DNA from: Rubrivirga sp. SAORIC476
GTDB lineage: Bacteria; Bacteroidota; Rhodothermia; Rhodothermales; Rubricoccaceae
Reading direction: 5' to 3'
DNA: 64,000 nucleotides
Assembly: GCF_002283555.1 (NCBI RefSeq)
Contig: NZ_MVOI01000006.1
Span: 124,001 to 188,000 of the forward strand
The stretch's first letter is position 1; each line of letters begins with the position of its first letter. Made by a program: the position numbers and the translations under genes. This document shows, piece after piece, positions 24,843 through 33,941 of the stretch. The notes under the pieces are model-generated. The model made no database searches, had not been told where the DNA came from, and saw only the letters and a program-made list of their open reading frames with translations.

Positions 24843-25745
24843 ATGTCTGACACGTCCAACCAGTACGACATCCAGAACCCGCTCACGCAGTACCCGCGCC
24901 CGCCCTTCCCGCGCCAGCCGCAGCCCGCGCCGGGTCTGATCGGCGAGATGGACCCCGTTCCCGATCACGGCGAGACGAGCTACCGCGGCCTCGGCCGGAT
25001 GGAGGGCCGCAAGGCGCTCATCACCGGCGGCGACTCCGGCATCGGCCGGGCGACGGCCATCGCCTACGCGCGCGAGGGCGCGGCGGTCGCCATCAACTAC
25101 CTCGACGCCGAGAGCCCCGACGCCCAGTCGCTCGCGGACCTGATCGAGGGCGAGGGGGGCACGCTCGTCCGCCTGCCCGGCGACCTCACCGACGAGGCGT
25201 TCTGCGAGCAGCTCATCGCCGACGCGGTCGACCAGCTCGGCGGGCTGGACGCGGTCGTCATCAACGCGGGCAAGCAGGTCTACACCGAGGACATCCAGGA
25301 CCTCACGACCGAGCAGTTCGATCAGACCTACAAGACGAACGTCTACGCGATGTTCTGGCTGTCGAAGGCCGCGCTCCCGCACCTCCCGCCGGGCGGCACG
25401 ATCATCAACACGACCTCGATCCAGGGCTACAGCCCGTCGCCGGGGCTCCTCGACTACGCCTCCACCAAGTGGGCCATCATCGGGTTCACGAAGGCGCTCG
25501 CGAAGCAGGTGATCGGGGACGGCATCCGCGTCAACGCGGTCGCGCCCGGCCCGTTCTGGACGCCGCTCCAGCCGTCGGGCGGGCAGCCGCAGGACAAGGT
25601 CGAGGAGTTCGGCTCCCAGGTGCCGTACGGCCGCCCCGGCCAGCCCGCCGAGATCGCGCCGATGTACGTCTTCCTGGCGACCCAGGAGTCGGGCTACACG
25701 ACCGGCGAGGTCTTCGGCTCCACCGGCGGCGAGCCGACTGCGTAG
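24843..25745 (+). CDS. SDR family oxidoreductase (general-stress type)
   Basis: This 300-residue NAD(P)-dependent short-chain dehydrogenase begins with an extended N-terminus (about 1-55, NPLTQYPRPPFPRQPQP) typical of the YhdF/YghA-like, stress-associated subgroup. The Rossmann motif is TGGDSGIGRA (about 60-69), followed by NAG (about 142), the catalytic Ser in INTTSIQGY, and Tyr-x-x-x-Lys in YASTKWA. The substrate is unknown. The start is the ATG at 24843; a C-rich hairpin follows the stop. Confidence 0.92.
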   Translation: MSDTSNQYDIQNPLTQYPRPPFPRQPQPAPGLIGEMDPVPDHGETSYRGLGRMEGRKALITGGDSGIGRATAIAYAREGAAVAINYLDAESPDAQSLADLIEGEGGTLVRLPGDLTDEAFCEQLIADAVDQLGGLDAVVINAGKQVYTEDIQDLTTEQFDQTYKTNVYAMFWLSKAALPHLPPGGTIINTTSIQGYSPSPGLLDYASTKWAIIGFTKALAKQVIGDGIRVNAVAPGPFWTPLQPSGGQPQDKVEEFGSQVPYGRPGQPAEIAPMYVFLATQESGYTTGEVFGSTGGEPTA

Positions 25746-25756
25746 CGCGGCCAGGT

Positions 25757-25785
25757 CCCTCCGCCTCGGTTCCGAGGCGGGGGAG
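25757..25785. terminator. CCGCCTCGG hairpin after the SDR gene
   Basis: CCTCCGCCTCGG pairs with CCGAGGCGGGGG around the tight loop at 25770, 12 nt after the SDR stop codon. No T run follows, but the same core recurs after other genes in this window. Confidence 0.5.
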
Positions 25786-25983
25786 GTGGGCTCACAAACG
25801 GAGTCGATCTGAGGGCAATCTTTCACTCCCCCTTGACCCGGACCCCCATCGGGCGATATCGTGAAGGCACTCGACCGGCGCCTGCCTTGTCTCTCTCGAT
25901 CAATCTCGTCAATCGGAATCTCGGCTCCTCAGGGAGGCGTGACCGGTGGCGTGCGTAGAGGGTAGCAGACCCACACACGACCC
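25786..25983 (+). promoter_or_regulatory. Gene-free leader upstream of asnB
   Basis: Together with its flanking hairpins this 313-nt gap between the SDR gene and asnB contains no open reading frame I trust. A TTGACC (near 25833) and ATATCG (near 25856) pair at 17-nt spacing is a possible promoter, which would give a leader of about 120 nt before the terminator at 25984. Short repeats of TCAATC (about 25900-25917) are visible. It could be an attenuation leader or an independent small RNA. Confidence 0.35.
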
Positions 25984-26022
25984 GAGCGGCCTCTCCACTC
26001 CCGGAGAGGCCGCTCTTTTTTT
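25984..26022 (+). terminator. Perfect intrinsic terminator 36 nt before asnB
   Basis: Thirteen perfect pairs (25984-25996 with 26003-26015), a 6-nt loop and seven Ts (26016-26022) make this one of the strongest terminators in the window. The asnB ATG is only 36 nt downstream and no -7-like box is seen in between, so it may act as an attenuator. Confidence 0.9.
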
Positions 26023-26058
26023 GTCCCGACCCGACACTCGTCTCGCCCCCCCGATCTC

Positions 26059-27723
26059 ATGTGCTCCATCCTCGGCCTCCTCGACCTCCAGTCCGATCCC
26101 GCCACCGCGCGGGCGACGGCCGTCCGCCTGAGCGGCCTGCAGCGCCACCGCGGCCCCGACTGGTCGGGCGTCTACGCGACGGACCGCGCCATCCTGGCCC
26201 ACGAACGGCTCGCCATCGTCGACGTGATGCACGGCGCCCAGCCGCTCCTCAACCCGGAGGGAACGCTCGCGCTGGCCGTCAACGGCGAGATCTACAACCA
26301 CCGCGCGCTGCGCGAGGGGCTGGCGGAGCCGTTCACGTTCCAGACCGAGTCCGACTGCGAGGTCATCCTGGCGCTCTACCAGGAGCACGGGGCCGATTTC
26401 CTCGACAGGCTGACGGGCATCTTCGCCTTCGTGCTGGTGGACGCGGAGCAGGACCGCTACCTGATCGCCCGTGACCCGATGGGCGTGATGCCGCTCTACA
26501 CCGGCCGCGACGAGCACGGGACGCTGTACGTGGCGTCCGAGATGAAGGCGCTGGTGCCGGTCTGCAAGCAGATCGAGACGTTCCCCCCCGGCCACGTCTG
26601 GGACAGCGCCGTCGGCCACCCGGTCCGCTACTACACGCGCGACTGGATGGCGTACGACGCCGTCAAGGACAACGACGCGACGCCCGAGGCAGTCCGCGAG
26701 GCGCTGGACGCGGCCGTCAAGCGCCAGCTGATGACCGACGTGCCGTACGGCGTGCTGCTCTCCGGCGGGCTGGACTCGTCCATCACGGCCGCCCTCGCCA
26801 TGAAGTACTCCAAGCAGCGCGTCGAGGCGGACGATCAGCAGGAGGCGTGGTGGCCTCATCTCCACTCGTTCGCGATCGGCCTGGAGGGGTCGCCGGACCT
26901 GGCAGCAGCCAAGGAGGTCGCGGCCCACATCGGGACGGAGCACCACACGCTCACCTTCACCGTCGACGAGGGCGTGGACGCGATCCCGGAGGTCATCCGC
27001 CACCTGGAGACCTACGACGTGACCACCATCCGCGCGGCCACGCCGATGTTCCTGATGGCCCGCCGCATCAAGGCGATGGGCATCAAGATGGTGCTCTCGG
27101 GCGAGGGGTCCGACGAGATCTTCGGCGGCTACCTCTACTTCCACAAGGCGCCCGACGGCCAGCAGTTCCACGAGGAGACCGTCCGCAAGCTGGACCGGCT
27201 CCACCAGTTCGACTGCCTGCGCGCCAACAAGTCGATGGCGGCGTGGGGCGTCGAGGCCCGGGTCCCGTTCCTCGACCAGGAGTTCCTCGACGTGGCGATG
27301 CGCCTGGACCCGGAGGCCAAGCGGCCCACGGACGGCAAGATGGAGAAGCACATCCTGCGGGAGGCCTTCGAGGACATGCTCCCGCCGTCGGTCGCCTGGC
27401 GCCAGAAGGAGCAGTTCTCCGACGGCGTCGGCTACTCGTGGATCGACTCGCTGAAGGCCCGCGCCGAGGAACTGGTCTCGGACGAGCAGATGGCCGCCGT
27501 CGACTTCCGCTTCCCGATCCACCCGCCGGACACGAAGGAGGGCTACCTCTACCGGACCATCTTCGAGGAGCACTACCCCCACGACGCCTGCGCGCTGACG
27601 GTGCCGTCCGGCAAGTCGGTCGCGTGCAGCACGCCCGAGGCGCTGGCGTGGGACGCGTCGTTCGCGTCGTCCGCCGACCCGTCCGGCCGCGCCGTCGCGG
27701 GCGTCCACGTGGAGGCGTACTGA
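26059..27723 (+). CDS. asnB: Glutamine-hydrolysing asparagine synthase B
   Basis: This 554-residue cytoplasmic enzyme makes asparagine from aspartate, ATP and glutamine. The N-terminal glutaminase domain begins MCSILG, so Cys2 becomes the catalytic N-terminal nucleophile, followed by RHRGPDWSG and VNGEIYNHR. The synthetase domain carries the PP-loop SGGLDSS at residues 235-241 and LSGEGSDEIFGGYLYF (about 347-362). Length matches E. coli AsnB (554). An attenuator-like terminator precedes it; a convergent hairpin follows the stop. Confidence 0.96.
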   Translation: MCSILGLLDLQSDPATARATAVRLSGLQRHRGPDWSGVYATDRAILAHERLAIVDVMHGAQPLLNPEGTLALAVNGEIYNHRALREGLAEPFTFQTESDCEVILALYQEHGADFLDRLTGIFAFVLVDAEQDRYLIARDPMGVMPLYTGRDEHGTLYVASEMKALVPVCKQIETFPPGHVWDSAVGHPVRYYTRDWMAYDAVKDNDATPEAVREALDAAVKRQLMTDVPYGVLLSGGLDSSITAALAMKYSKQRVEADDQQEAWWPHLHSFAIGLEGSPDLAAAKEVAAHIGTEHHTLTFTVDEGVDAIPEVIRHLETYDVTTIRAATPMFLMARRIKAMGIKMVLSGEGSDEIFGGYLYFHKAPDGQQFHEETVRKLDRLHQFDCLRANKSMAAWGVEARVPFLDQEFLDVAMRLDPEAKRPTDGKMEKHILREAFEDMLPPSVAWRQKEQFSDGVGYSWIDSLKARAEELVSDEQMAAVDFRFPIHPPDTKEGYLYRTIFEEHYPHDACALTVPSGKSVACSTPEALAWDASFASSADPSGRAVAGVHVEAY

Positions 27724-27732
27724 CCGGCCCCG

Positions 27733-27768
27733 CCCGCCTCGGTGTGCTCGCGGAGCGACCGAGGCGGG
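27733..27768. terminator. Convergent CCGCCTCGGT/ACCGAGGCGG hairpin
   Basis: CCCGCCTCGGT (27733-27743) pairs perfectly with ACCGAGGCGGG (27758-27768) around a 14-nt loop, lying exactly between the convergent asnB and 103-residue gene. It can serve both strands although neither side has a strong T run. Confidence 0.6.
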
Positions 27769-28080
27769 TCAGCTCGGGAGTCGCATGTGGTTGAGGACGT
27801 AGTCCGCCTCGGTCTTGATCTCACCGCGGCCGAGGCTGGCGAGCCCGCCGCCGACAGCCTGCCCGTTGCGGACGAGGTCCGTGTTCTGGCCGGCGCCGCT
27901 CCGCGTCACGCCGAGGTACCGGATGCAGTCGAGGATCCGGTCGCGGTCGCCGGTCCCGTAGAGGCGGGCGTGGAGGTGGGGGTAGCCGTGGGGAGGGAAG
28001 TACATGTCGCCGCCCGACCCTTTCAACCAGCCTCGGCGGCTGAGGGCACGGGCGACGTCTTCCTGAAACACGCGGGGCAT
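27769..28080 (-). CDS. Hypothetical 103-residue protein
   Basis: The start is the ATG at 28080. The sequence (MPRVFQEDVARALSRRGWLKG, then FPPHGYPHLHARLYGTGDRD and a C-terminal KTEADYVLNHM) looks like a small soluble alpha/beta protein with several histidines near residue 30-38 and no signal peptide or membrane segment. No family is recognised. It is separated from asnB by a convergent hairpin and from the permease gene by 78 nt. Confidence 0.6.
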   Translation of the reverse strand: MPRVFQEDVARALSRRGWLKGSGGDMYFPPHGYPHLHARLYGTGDRDRILDCIRYLGVTRSGAGQNTDLVRNGQAVGGGLASLGRGEIKTEADYVLNHMRLPS

Positions 28081-28157
28081 GAGGCTCGGAGGGAGGTGGG
28101 TCCGAACCCAATATGAATCAGACGCTTGAATGATGGATCGGGTGGCCACACGAACCG

Positions 28158-30716
28158 CTAGCCCTCCGCCCGCAACACCGCCAGCGGCGGCTGCTGCAGC
28201 GCGCCCCGGCTCCCCGCCAACCCGACCGCGACGGTCAGTAGGGGCACCACGAGCAGCGCCCAGCCGAGCCACGACAGATCCGGCCGGAAGGGGATCTGGA
28301 AGGCGAACGTCGCCAGCCCCCACGCCCCGGCGACGGCCAGCAGCCCGCCCGTCAGCGCGGCCAGCACGCCGAGTAGCGCGTACTCGGCGGCCAGAATGGT
28401 GCGCACCTGCGCGCGGCTGGCGCCGAGCGTCCGCAGCACGACCGCCTCGCGCGTCCGCTGGGCCAGCGCCACGCGGACGGCGCCGGCCAGCACGACGAGA
28501 CCGGTCACGACGGCGAACAGGGCCATGAACCGCAGCACGAACGCGACCCGGCTCAGCACGCGGTCGACGAGCGCCAGCACCAGCCGCACGTCGACAGCCG
28601 ACACGTTGGGGAACGCCTCCACGACCGCCGACTGGAGCCGCGCCGACGCCTCCGGAGAGCCCGCGCGCGTGAGCAGGATGGTCGTCTGCGGGGCGTCGGT
28701 GAGCGGGCCCTCGGGGAAGACGGCGAAGAAGTTGGGCGACACGCGCGCCCAGTCCACCTCGCGGAGACTCGTCACCTCGCTCTCGATCTCAGCGCCGGAG
28801 ATGGACCACGTGATCCGGCTGCCCAGGCCCACGTCGAGGTCGAGCGCGATGTCGGTGGAGAGCGAGACCGGGATCACGGCCGCGTCCGCCTCGGTGGTGC
28901 CCTCGAAGGTGCCCGCGGTGAGCGTCTCCGAGTCGACCAGCCGGTCGCGGTAGGTCGAGCGATACTCGCGCGTCAGCGTCCAGCGCTCGGGGCCGCCCTC
29001 CCGTCCGGAGAACGACTCGTCGGCGCTCTCGGCGAGCGTGTCGATGGGGACGCCGTCGATGGCTGCGATGCGCATCGACACGAGCGGGACCTCGTCGACG
29101 ATGGGCAGGCCCTGGGATTCCACGAGCGCCCGGAGGTCGTCGCGCTGGGTCGGCTGCACGTCGAACAGGACCACGTCGGGGCTGCCCGCGTCGGCGGACG
29201 GCAGGGCGACCTGCGCGAGGATCGACTTCTGGACGAGGCCGAGCGCGAGCACGAGGAAGACGCCCAGGCCCATCGTCAGGAGTAGCACGAGCGTCTGGTT
29301 GCCGGGCGCGTGGAGGTTGGAGAGCCCCTGTCGCCACGCCCACGGCAGGCCGGGCCGGACGATGCGGCGGACGACCGCGCGCACCAGCGCGGCGGCCAGC
29401 GCCAGCAACGCGAACACGGCCGCGGTCCCGCCGACGAACGCGGCGGCGCCCACCACCGACTGCGTCTGCAGGTACGCGAACCCGGCCACGACGCCCACCA
29501 GCACCACGCCGAGGCCGAGGCGGAGCGGGTCGAGGCCCTGTGCGGCGGCGTCCTCGCGGAGCGCCCGCAGCGGCGGCACCCGACGGACGCCCACCAGCGG
29601 CAGAAGGGCGAACAGGACGGCCGTCGCCGAGCCCACGCCGAGCCCTTCGGCCAGCGCCCGTGGCACGATCGCGTTGTCCACGTCGACCGGGAGGAAGTCG
29701 GCGAAGACGAGCGGGAGGAGGCGCTGCACGCCGACACCGAGCAGCGCTCCCAACGCGGCGCCGATCACGCCCAGCGCGAGCGCCTGCAGACCGTACGCCG
29801 CCAGCACGCGCCGCGACGACATCCCCAGGCACCGCAGCGTCGCGACCGTTTCGGCCTTCTCGCTCACGTAGACGCTCACCGACGACGCCACGCCGATGCC
29901 GCCCAGCAGCAGCGCCACGAAGCCGACCAGCGACAGAAAGCGCGTCAGGTAGCCGGACGCCTCCGAGACCTCCTGCTGCTCCTCACCCGCAGTCTCATAG
30001 CGCACCTCGGCGGCGTCGAGCGCCGGGAGGACGGCGTCGAACCCGGCCAGTTCGTCCTCGAAGCGGAACGCGGCCGAGAAGCGGGCACGGCTGCCGAAGC
30101 CGAGCAGGCTGTCGTCCAGGGCCACCAGCGGCAGGTACACGCGCGGCCCGACCAGCCCCGCGATGTCGGGCTGCCCCGGCACGCCGTCCACCTGCCCGAG
30201 GATGGCGTAGCTCCGGCCGCCGATCTGCACCGAGTCGCCGACGGCGGCGTCCATCTGGAGCAGCAGCGTCGCGTCGACGAGGGCGCCGGTCGTGTCGCGG
30301 CCCAGCGCCCCGGCGGCGTCCGCTGGGGTGGTCTCGACGGCGCCGTAGAGCGGGTACGGCCCGTCGAGCGCGCGGATCTGGACGAGCCGCGCGAGCCCCT
30401 CGCCAGCGGCGGCGGCGGGGAAGCGCGCCATCGACGGGAACGAGGCCTCGCGGACGACAGTCGCGCCGGTCGCGGCCTGGAGCGAGTCCAGCAGCGCCTG
30501 CGTCGAGTCGGGGAACGCCGACCCGCGCCGGACCTCCACGTCGGACCCGAAGACCTCCTTCGACTGCTCGGCGACGGCGCGCTCCAGGTTCAGCCCGAAC
30601 GAGCGAATCGCGACGAGGGCTGCCACGCCGAGCGCCATCGCGGAGACGTACAGCACCAGTCGCCGCCGCATCCCGCGGCTGTCCTGCCAGGCGAAACGGA
30701 AGGGGGAGAGGGCCAT
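28158..30716 (-). CDS. FtsX-type ABC transporter permease (YbbP-like)
   Basis: This 852-residue permease has an N-terminal helix (LVLYVSAMALGVAALVAIRS), a periplasmic MacB/PCD-like domain (about 45-235), a block of membrane helices with the FtsX domain (about 255-390), a further central membrane block (about 420-500), a second periplasmic domain (about 510-700) and a C-terminal FtsX domain (about 720-845). This duplicated layout matches YbbP-type permeases that work with a YbbA-like ATPase in lipid or lipoprotein handling. No ATPase gene lies nearby, so the partner must be encoded elsewhere. The start is the ATG at 30716. Confidence 0.9.
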   Translation of the reverse strand: MALSPFRFAWQDSRGMRRRLVLYVSAMALGVAALVAIRSFGLNLERAVAEQSKEVFGSDVEVRRGSAFPDSTQALLDSLQAATGATVVREASFPSMARFPAAAAGEGLARLVQIRALDGPYPLYGAVETTPADAAGALGRDTTGALVDATLLLQMDAAVGDSVQIGGRSYAILGQVDGVPGQPDIAGLVGPRVYLPLVALDDSLLGFGSRARFSAAFRFEDELAGFDAVLPALDAAEVRYETAGEEQQEVSEASGYLTRFLSLVGFVALLLGGIGVASSVSVYVSEKAETVATLRCLGMSSRRVLAAYGLQALALGVIGAALGALLGVGVQRLLPLVFADFLPVDVDNAIVPRALAEGLGVGSATAVLFALLPLVGVRRVPPLRALREDAAAQGLDPLRLGLGVVLVGVVAGFAYLQTQSVVGAAAFVGGTAAVFALLALAAALVRAVVRRIVRPGLPWAWRQGLSNLHAPGNQTLVLLLTMGLGVFLVLALGLVQKSILAQVALPSADAGSPDVVLFDVQPTQRDDLRALVESQGLPIVDEVPLVSMRIAAIDGVPIDTLAESADESFSGREGGPERWTLTREYRSTYRDRLVDSETLTAGTFEGTTEADAAVIPVSLSTDIALDLDVGLGSRITWSISGAEIESEVTSLREVDWARVSPNFFAVFPEGPLTDAPQTTILLTRAGSPEASARLQSAVVEAFPNVSAVDVRLVLALVDRVLSRVAFVLRFMALFAVVTGLVVLAGAVRVALAQRTREAVVLRTLGASRAQVRTILAAEYALLGVLAALTGGLLAVAGAWGLATFAFQIPFRPDLSWLGWALLVVPLLTVAVGLAGSRGALQQPPLAVLRAEG

Positions 30717-31065
30717 GGGGGAACGTGTGCGAGGGGGCCTGTGGGACGCAAGCCGAAGGTGGGCGCTCATCTGTCAGCCCGAGCAGAGCGAGCCAGAGGT
30801 CAGCGTCGGCGAGGACCGCCGAAGGACCTGCTGACCTGGGAGACTCGTCAACGCAGCGCGGCCAGATCCTTCGGCTCCGGCCGAGGGCGGCGGCGGCTCG
30901 GGAGGACGCGCATGGGATGTCGGAGTCGCCATGAACCCGCGAGCGCGTGCGGGGATGCGCCCGCCTCGGTGGATCGCTGGGGGAGTCCGCCGGGCACGCC
31001 GAGGCGGGGCGGCCCGGAACGCTGCCCGCGCGGCGCGGTACCGACCGGCCCCGACACAGATCCCC
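30717..31065. repeat. Gene-free divergent region with nested hairpin and dispersed-repeat-like sequence
   Basis: In this 349-nt region, AGGTCAGC (30797-30804) pairs with GCTGACCT (30830-30837), enclosing a second hairpin TCGGCG/CGCCGA (30806-30822). The surrounding text (CTGTCAGCCCGAGCAGAGCG..., GCGCGGCCAGATCCTTCGGC) resembles the interspersed CCTGAGCGAAGGATCT-type intergenic repeats seen in many bacteria. A CCGCCTCGG/CCGAGGCGG pair (30961-31007) lies just upstream of queD. No protein gene is credible here. Confidence 0.5.
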
Positions 31066-31473
31066 ATGCCGACCGTCTACGTCACCCGGAAGGCGCACTT
31101 CAACGCCGCCCACCGCCTCCACAACCCGGACCAGTCCGCCGAGTGGAATCAGGCCACCTTCGGCAAGTGCAACAGCCCCAACTGGCACGGCCACAACTAC
31201 GAACTGGACGTGACGGTCGCGGGAGAGCCGGATCCCCAGACGGGCTTCGTCGTGGACCTCGCGGCGCTCAAGCACCTCATCGAGGCGCACGTCGTCGAGC
31301 CGCTGGACCACAAGAACCTCAACCTCGACGTGCCCTTTCTGGAGGGGAAGAAGACCTCCACCGAGACGCTGGCCGTCGCCATCTGGGAGCAGCTCGCGCC
31401 CCATGTCCCGGGCCTCTACGAGGTGGTGCTCCGCGAGACCCACAACAACTCCGTCGTCTACCGTGGCGAATAA
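31066..31473 (+). CDS. queD: 6-carboxytetrahydropterin synthase / 6-pyruvoyl-tetrahydropterin synthase family
   Basis: This 135-residue enzyme has the zinc ligands His16 (in AHFNAAHRL), His41 and His43 (in NWHGHNY), and the catalytic Cys35 in GKCNSPNW, the QueD/PTPS pattern. QueD converts dihydroneopterin triphosphate to 6-carboxytetrahydropterin for queuosine/7-deazaguanine synthesis. It directly precedes and overlaps folE, which supplies the same substrate. The variant C-(x)-PNWHGHNY and context support a queuosine or pterin pathway; no queC or queE is visible here. Confidence 0.92.
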   Translation: MPTVYVTRKAHFNAAHRLHNPDQSAEWNQATFGKCNSPNWHGHNYELDVTVAGEPDPQTGFVVDLAALKHLIEAHVVEPLDHKNLNLDVPFLEGKKTSTETLAVAIWEQLAPHVPGLYEVVLRETHNNSVVYRGE

Positions 31474-32128
31474 CCCAGACCCGTCTGCCTCGCGCCCCGG
31501 TGGCGCCTCCGACCTCGCGACCGAGTTTGCGAGCCCGCGCCTCTACGAGCGGTCCGACGTGTACCACGCCGAGACCACCGACCAACTGGCCGCGCTCACC
31601 GAGCGCCAGCTCGAACTGATCGGCGAGGACCCGACCCGCGAGGGCCTCCTCAAGACGCCCGAGCGCGTCGCCAAGGCGTGGCAGTTCCTGACGCACGGGT
31701 ACGGGCTCGACCCCGAGGCCATCCTCCGCAGCGCGCTGTTCGCCGAGGACTACTCGCAGATGGTGCTCGTGAAGGACATCGAGGTCTACAGCCTCTGCGA
31801 GCACCACGCGCTGCCGTTCTTCGGCAAGGCGCACGTAGCCTACATCCCCAACGGCCACATCGTCGGGCTGAGCAAGATCCCGCGCGTGGTGGACGTGTTC
31901 GCGCGGCGGCTGCAGGTGCAAGAGCGGCTGACGCTCCAGATCCGCGATGCCATCGACGCGGTGCTGAAGCCGGAAGGCGTGGCCGTCGTGATCGAGGCGC
32001 AGCACCTCTGCATGATGATGCGGGGCGCCGAGAAGCAGAACTCGCACACGACCACGAGCGCCATGAGCGGCGTCTTCCTGGACCAGCCCGACACGCGGGC
32101 GGAGTTCATGCGCCTGATTTCGGGCTAA
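31463..32128 (+). CDS. folE: GTP cyclohydrolase I
   Basis: FolE converts GTP to 7,8-dihydroneopterin triphosphate, feeding folate and queuosine synthesis. The family zinc and active-site motifs are [36 protein letters not shown] and HLCMMMRG. I choose the GTG at 31463, which overlaps the queD stop by 11 nt and gives 221 residues; the start is less certain than the gene. The overlap with queD indicates co-translation of the two enzymes that work in sequence. Confidence 0.95.
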   Translation: MANNPDPSASRPGGASDLATEFASPRLYERSDVYHAETTDQLAALTERQLELIGEDPTREGLLKTPERVAKAWQFLTHGYGLDPEAILRSALFAEDYSQMVLVKDIEVYSLCEHHALPFFGKAHVAYIPNGHIVGLSKIPRVVDVFARRLQVQERLTLQIRDAIDAVLKPEGVAVVIEAQHLCMMMRGAEKQNSHTTTSAMSGVFLDQPDTRAEFMRLISG

Positions 32129-32291
32129 GCGACGAGCGGAGGCCACGCCTGGTGTGAGGCGGCCCGTGTGGCTCGGTCCGACTCGGGCGCCGAGGCGAGC
32201 GAACAGACCAGATGGCCCCCCGCCTCGTTCTGCCGGTCGGGCGCCGTGGGTTCGGGAGGCCGGCGTGAAGGACGCCCCCCGCGGCGCGCGC

Positions 32292-32299
32292 TAGCTTTG
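32292..32299 (+). promoter_or_regulatory. -7 box (TAGCTTTG)
   Basis: TAGCTTTG is an exact match to the Bacteroidota TAnnTTTG -7 element, 23 nt before the GTG at 32323. It implies transcription starting near 32306, leaving almost no leader for the upstream GTG at 32314 and so favouring 32323. Confidence 0.5.
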
Positions 32300-32322
32300 T
32301 CGCCCCGCTGCCTGTGCCTGCT

Positions 32323-33888
32323 GTGTCCGAGTACCACCGCCTCGACGCCGACGCCGACGCCCGCTTCCTGCGCGCCCGCGTCTCCGACCCGCTCACCCGT
32401 GTCCCCTTCCGGCCGACCAACGAGGTCGTGCTGTGCGACACGTGCGGGATGGTCTCGCTCCGCGAGACCTGGGAGGCCCTCGGTGGCTGTCCCAACGGCC
32501 ACACCACACCTGCACGCTGGGATGCGGCCGCGGCGCTCTCCGCCGGAGACGGGGCCGCGACCCGCACCCCGGCGGCCCCACCGCCGCCCGTGCCCGAGAC
32601 GCGCGGCCGGGGGCTGACGTGGCTGCTCGTGGCCGTCGGCGTGGCCGGGCTGGTCGTGCTCGGGGTCGTGATCGTGGGGCTGCTCACGGACCGCGGCGAC
32701 GCGCCCGTCGTCCAGCCCATCGAGCCGACGGGCACCCAGGGCGCCCAGGAGGCCGTCGCCGTCGCCGAGGCGGGCCTCCTCGAAGGCGCGCTCACCGAGG
32801 ACGACTTCGCCCTGCCTGACGGCCGCTTCCAGGACCTCTACACGTTCGCCGCCGACTCGTCCGGCCGCGTGCTCTCGTTCCGCGCCTCCTCGGACGCCTT
32901 CTACCCGGACCTCGTCGTGGAGACGCCGCAGGGCGAGCGCGTGGCTGCGGACCTCGTCTCGGACGATCCGGACACGGGCACGCGCATCGTGGCGGTGACG
33001 GGGCTGCGTGGGCCAGGCCTCTATCGTGTCCTGCTGGCCTCGCGACTCCCGGGGCAGACGGGCGCCTATGCCCTCCGCATCGTCAGCGAGGAACCGGTGC
33101 GCCCGCTGTCGCCCAACGGGTCCGCGGTGCGTGCCGAACTGGGCGCCTTCAGCCAGCAGGTGGAGGGCTTCTACCGCGACCGCTACCGGTTCTCAGGGGC
33201 CGAGGGCCGCGAGCACACCATCACGGTCCGGTCGAGCGCGTTCGCGCCGGTCGTCCAACTCCAGGGCCCCGGCGGCGCGGTCCGGGGGGAGACCGGTCGC
33301 GCCGGAGGCGTGGTGACGTTCGTGTTCACGCCGAGTCGCAGCGGCACGCACACGCTCGTGGTGTCGTCGCAGACGGCCAACCAGAAGGGCGCCTACTCGG
33401 TGCAGCTGGCCGTCGAGGCCCCGCCGCCGCCGCCGCCGACCGTCACCCCGGCGGGGCTCCCGGCCAACGGGCGCCCCGTCTCGGACTCGCTCGCGGCAGG
33501 CGCCACCAAGACCTACAGCCTCCGGGGCCGCGTGGGCGACCGGGTCCAGCTCGAAGTCCGCACGGACGGCTTCACGCCGTCGCTCGTGCTCGTCGGCCCC
33601 GACGGCACGCGGACGCCCGCCCCGCCCGACGGCGACCGGGCTCGGATCCGCCTCACGCTCCCGACGGCGGGGACCTACCGGGTCCTCATCGGTGCGCCCA
33701 GCGGCGGCGGCGTCGCCCGGACGACGCTGGAGCAGCAGGCAGCCGTGACCGCCGAGGACATCCCCCGCCTGCCGGGCGCCGACGGCCTCGGCGGTGAGAC
33801 GCCGGCCCCCGCGCCCGAGGACGAGGGTGACGAGGATGGGTACCAGCCACAGCCCATCGACGGCGCCCCCGACGGGGGGCAGCGCTGA
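32323..33888 (+). CDS. Zinc-ribbon, single-membrane-pass protein with PPC-like repeats
   Basis: This about 521-residue protein has an N-terminal cytoplasmic domain with CDTC and CPNGH (about residues 38-66), a zinc-ribbon or RING-like arrangement; a Pro/Ala linker; one membrane helix (about 97-118, LTWLLVAVGVAGLVVLGVVIVGLL); and three repeated extracytoplasmic beta domains (about 155-255, 260-365, 385-480). These repeats resemble bacterial pre-peptidase C-terminal (PPC) domains (DLYTFAADSSGRVLSFRA; TYRVLIGAPSGGG). The tail is acidic. PPC domains normally sit on secreted proteases, so a membrane-anchored version with a cytoplasmic zinc domain suggests a sensor, but no function is established. 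Confidence 0.75.
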   Translation: MSEYHRLDADADARFLRARVSDPLTRVPFRPTNEVVLCDTCGMVSLRETWEALGGCPNGHTTPARWDAAAALSAGDGAATRTPAAPPPPVPETRGRGLTWLLVAVGVAGLVVLGVVIVGLLTDRGDAPVVQPIEPTGTQGAQEAVAVAEAGLLEGALTEDDFALPDGRFQDLYTFAADSSGRVLSFRASSDAFYPDLVVETPQGERVAADLVSDDPDTGTRIVAVTGLRGPGLYRVLLASRLPGQTGAYALRIVSEEPVRPLSPNGSAVRAELGAFSQQVEGFYRDRYRFSGAEGREHTITVRSSAFAPVVQLQGPGGAVRGETGRAGGVVTFVFTPSRSGTHTLVVSSQTANQKGAYSVQLAVEAPPPPPPTVTPAGLPANGRPVSDSLAAGATKTYSLRGRVGDRVQLEVRTDGFTPSLVLVGPDGTRTPAPPDGDRARIRLTLPTAGTYRVLIGAPSGGGVARTTLEQQAAVTAEDIPRLPGADGLGGETPAPAPEDEGDEDGYQPQPIDGAPDGGQR

Positions 33889-33903
33889 ACCCCCTTCCGG
33901 CTG

Positions 33904-33911
33904 TAGCTTTC
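33904..33911 (+). promoter_or_regulatory. -7-like box (TAGCTTTC)
   Basis: TAGCTTTC lies 30 nt before the small coiled-coil gene and matches the recurrent box. Confidence 0.35.
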
Positions 33912-33941
33912 CCTCTCCCAGGCCGGGCGCCACGCCCCGAT

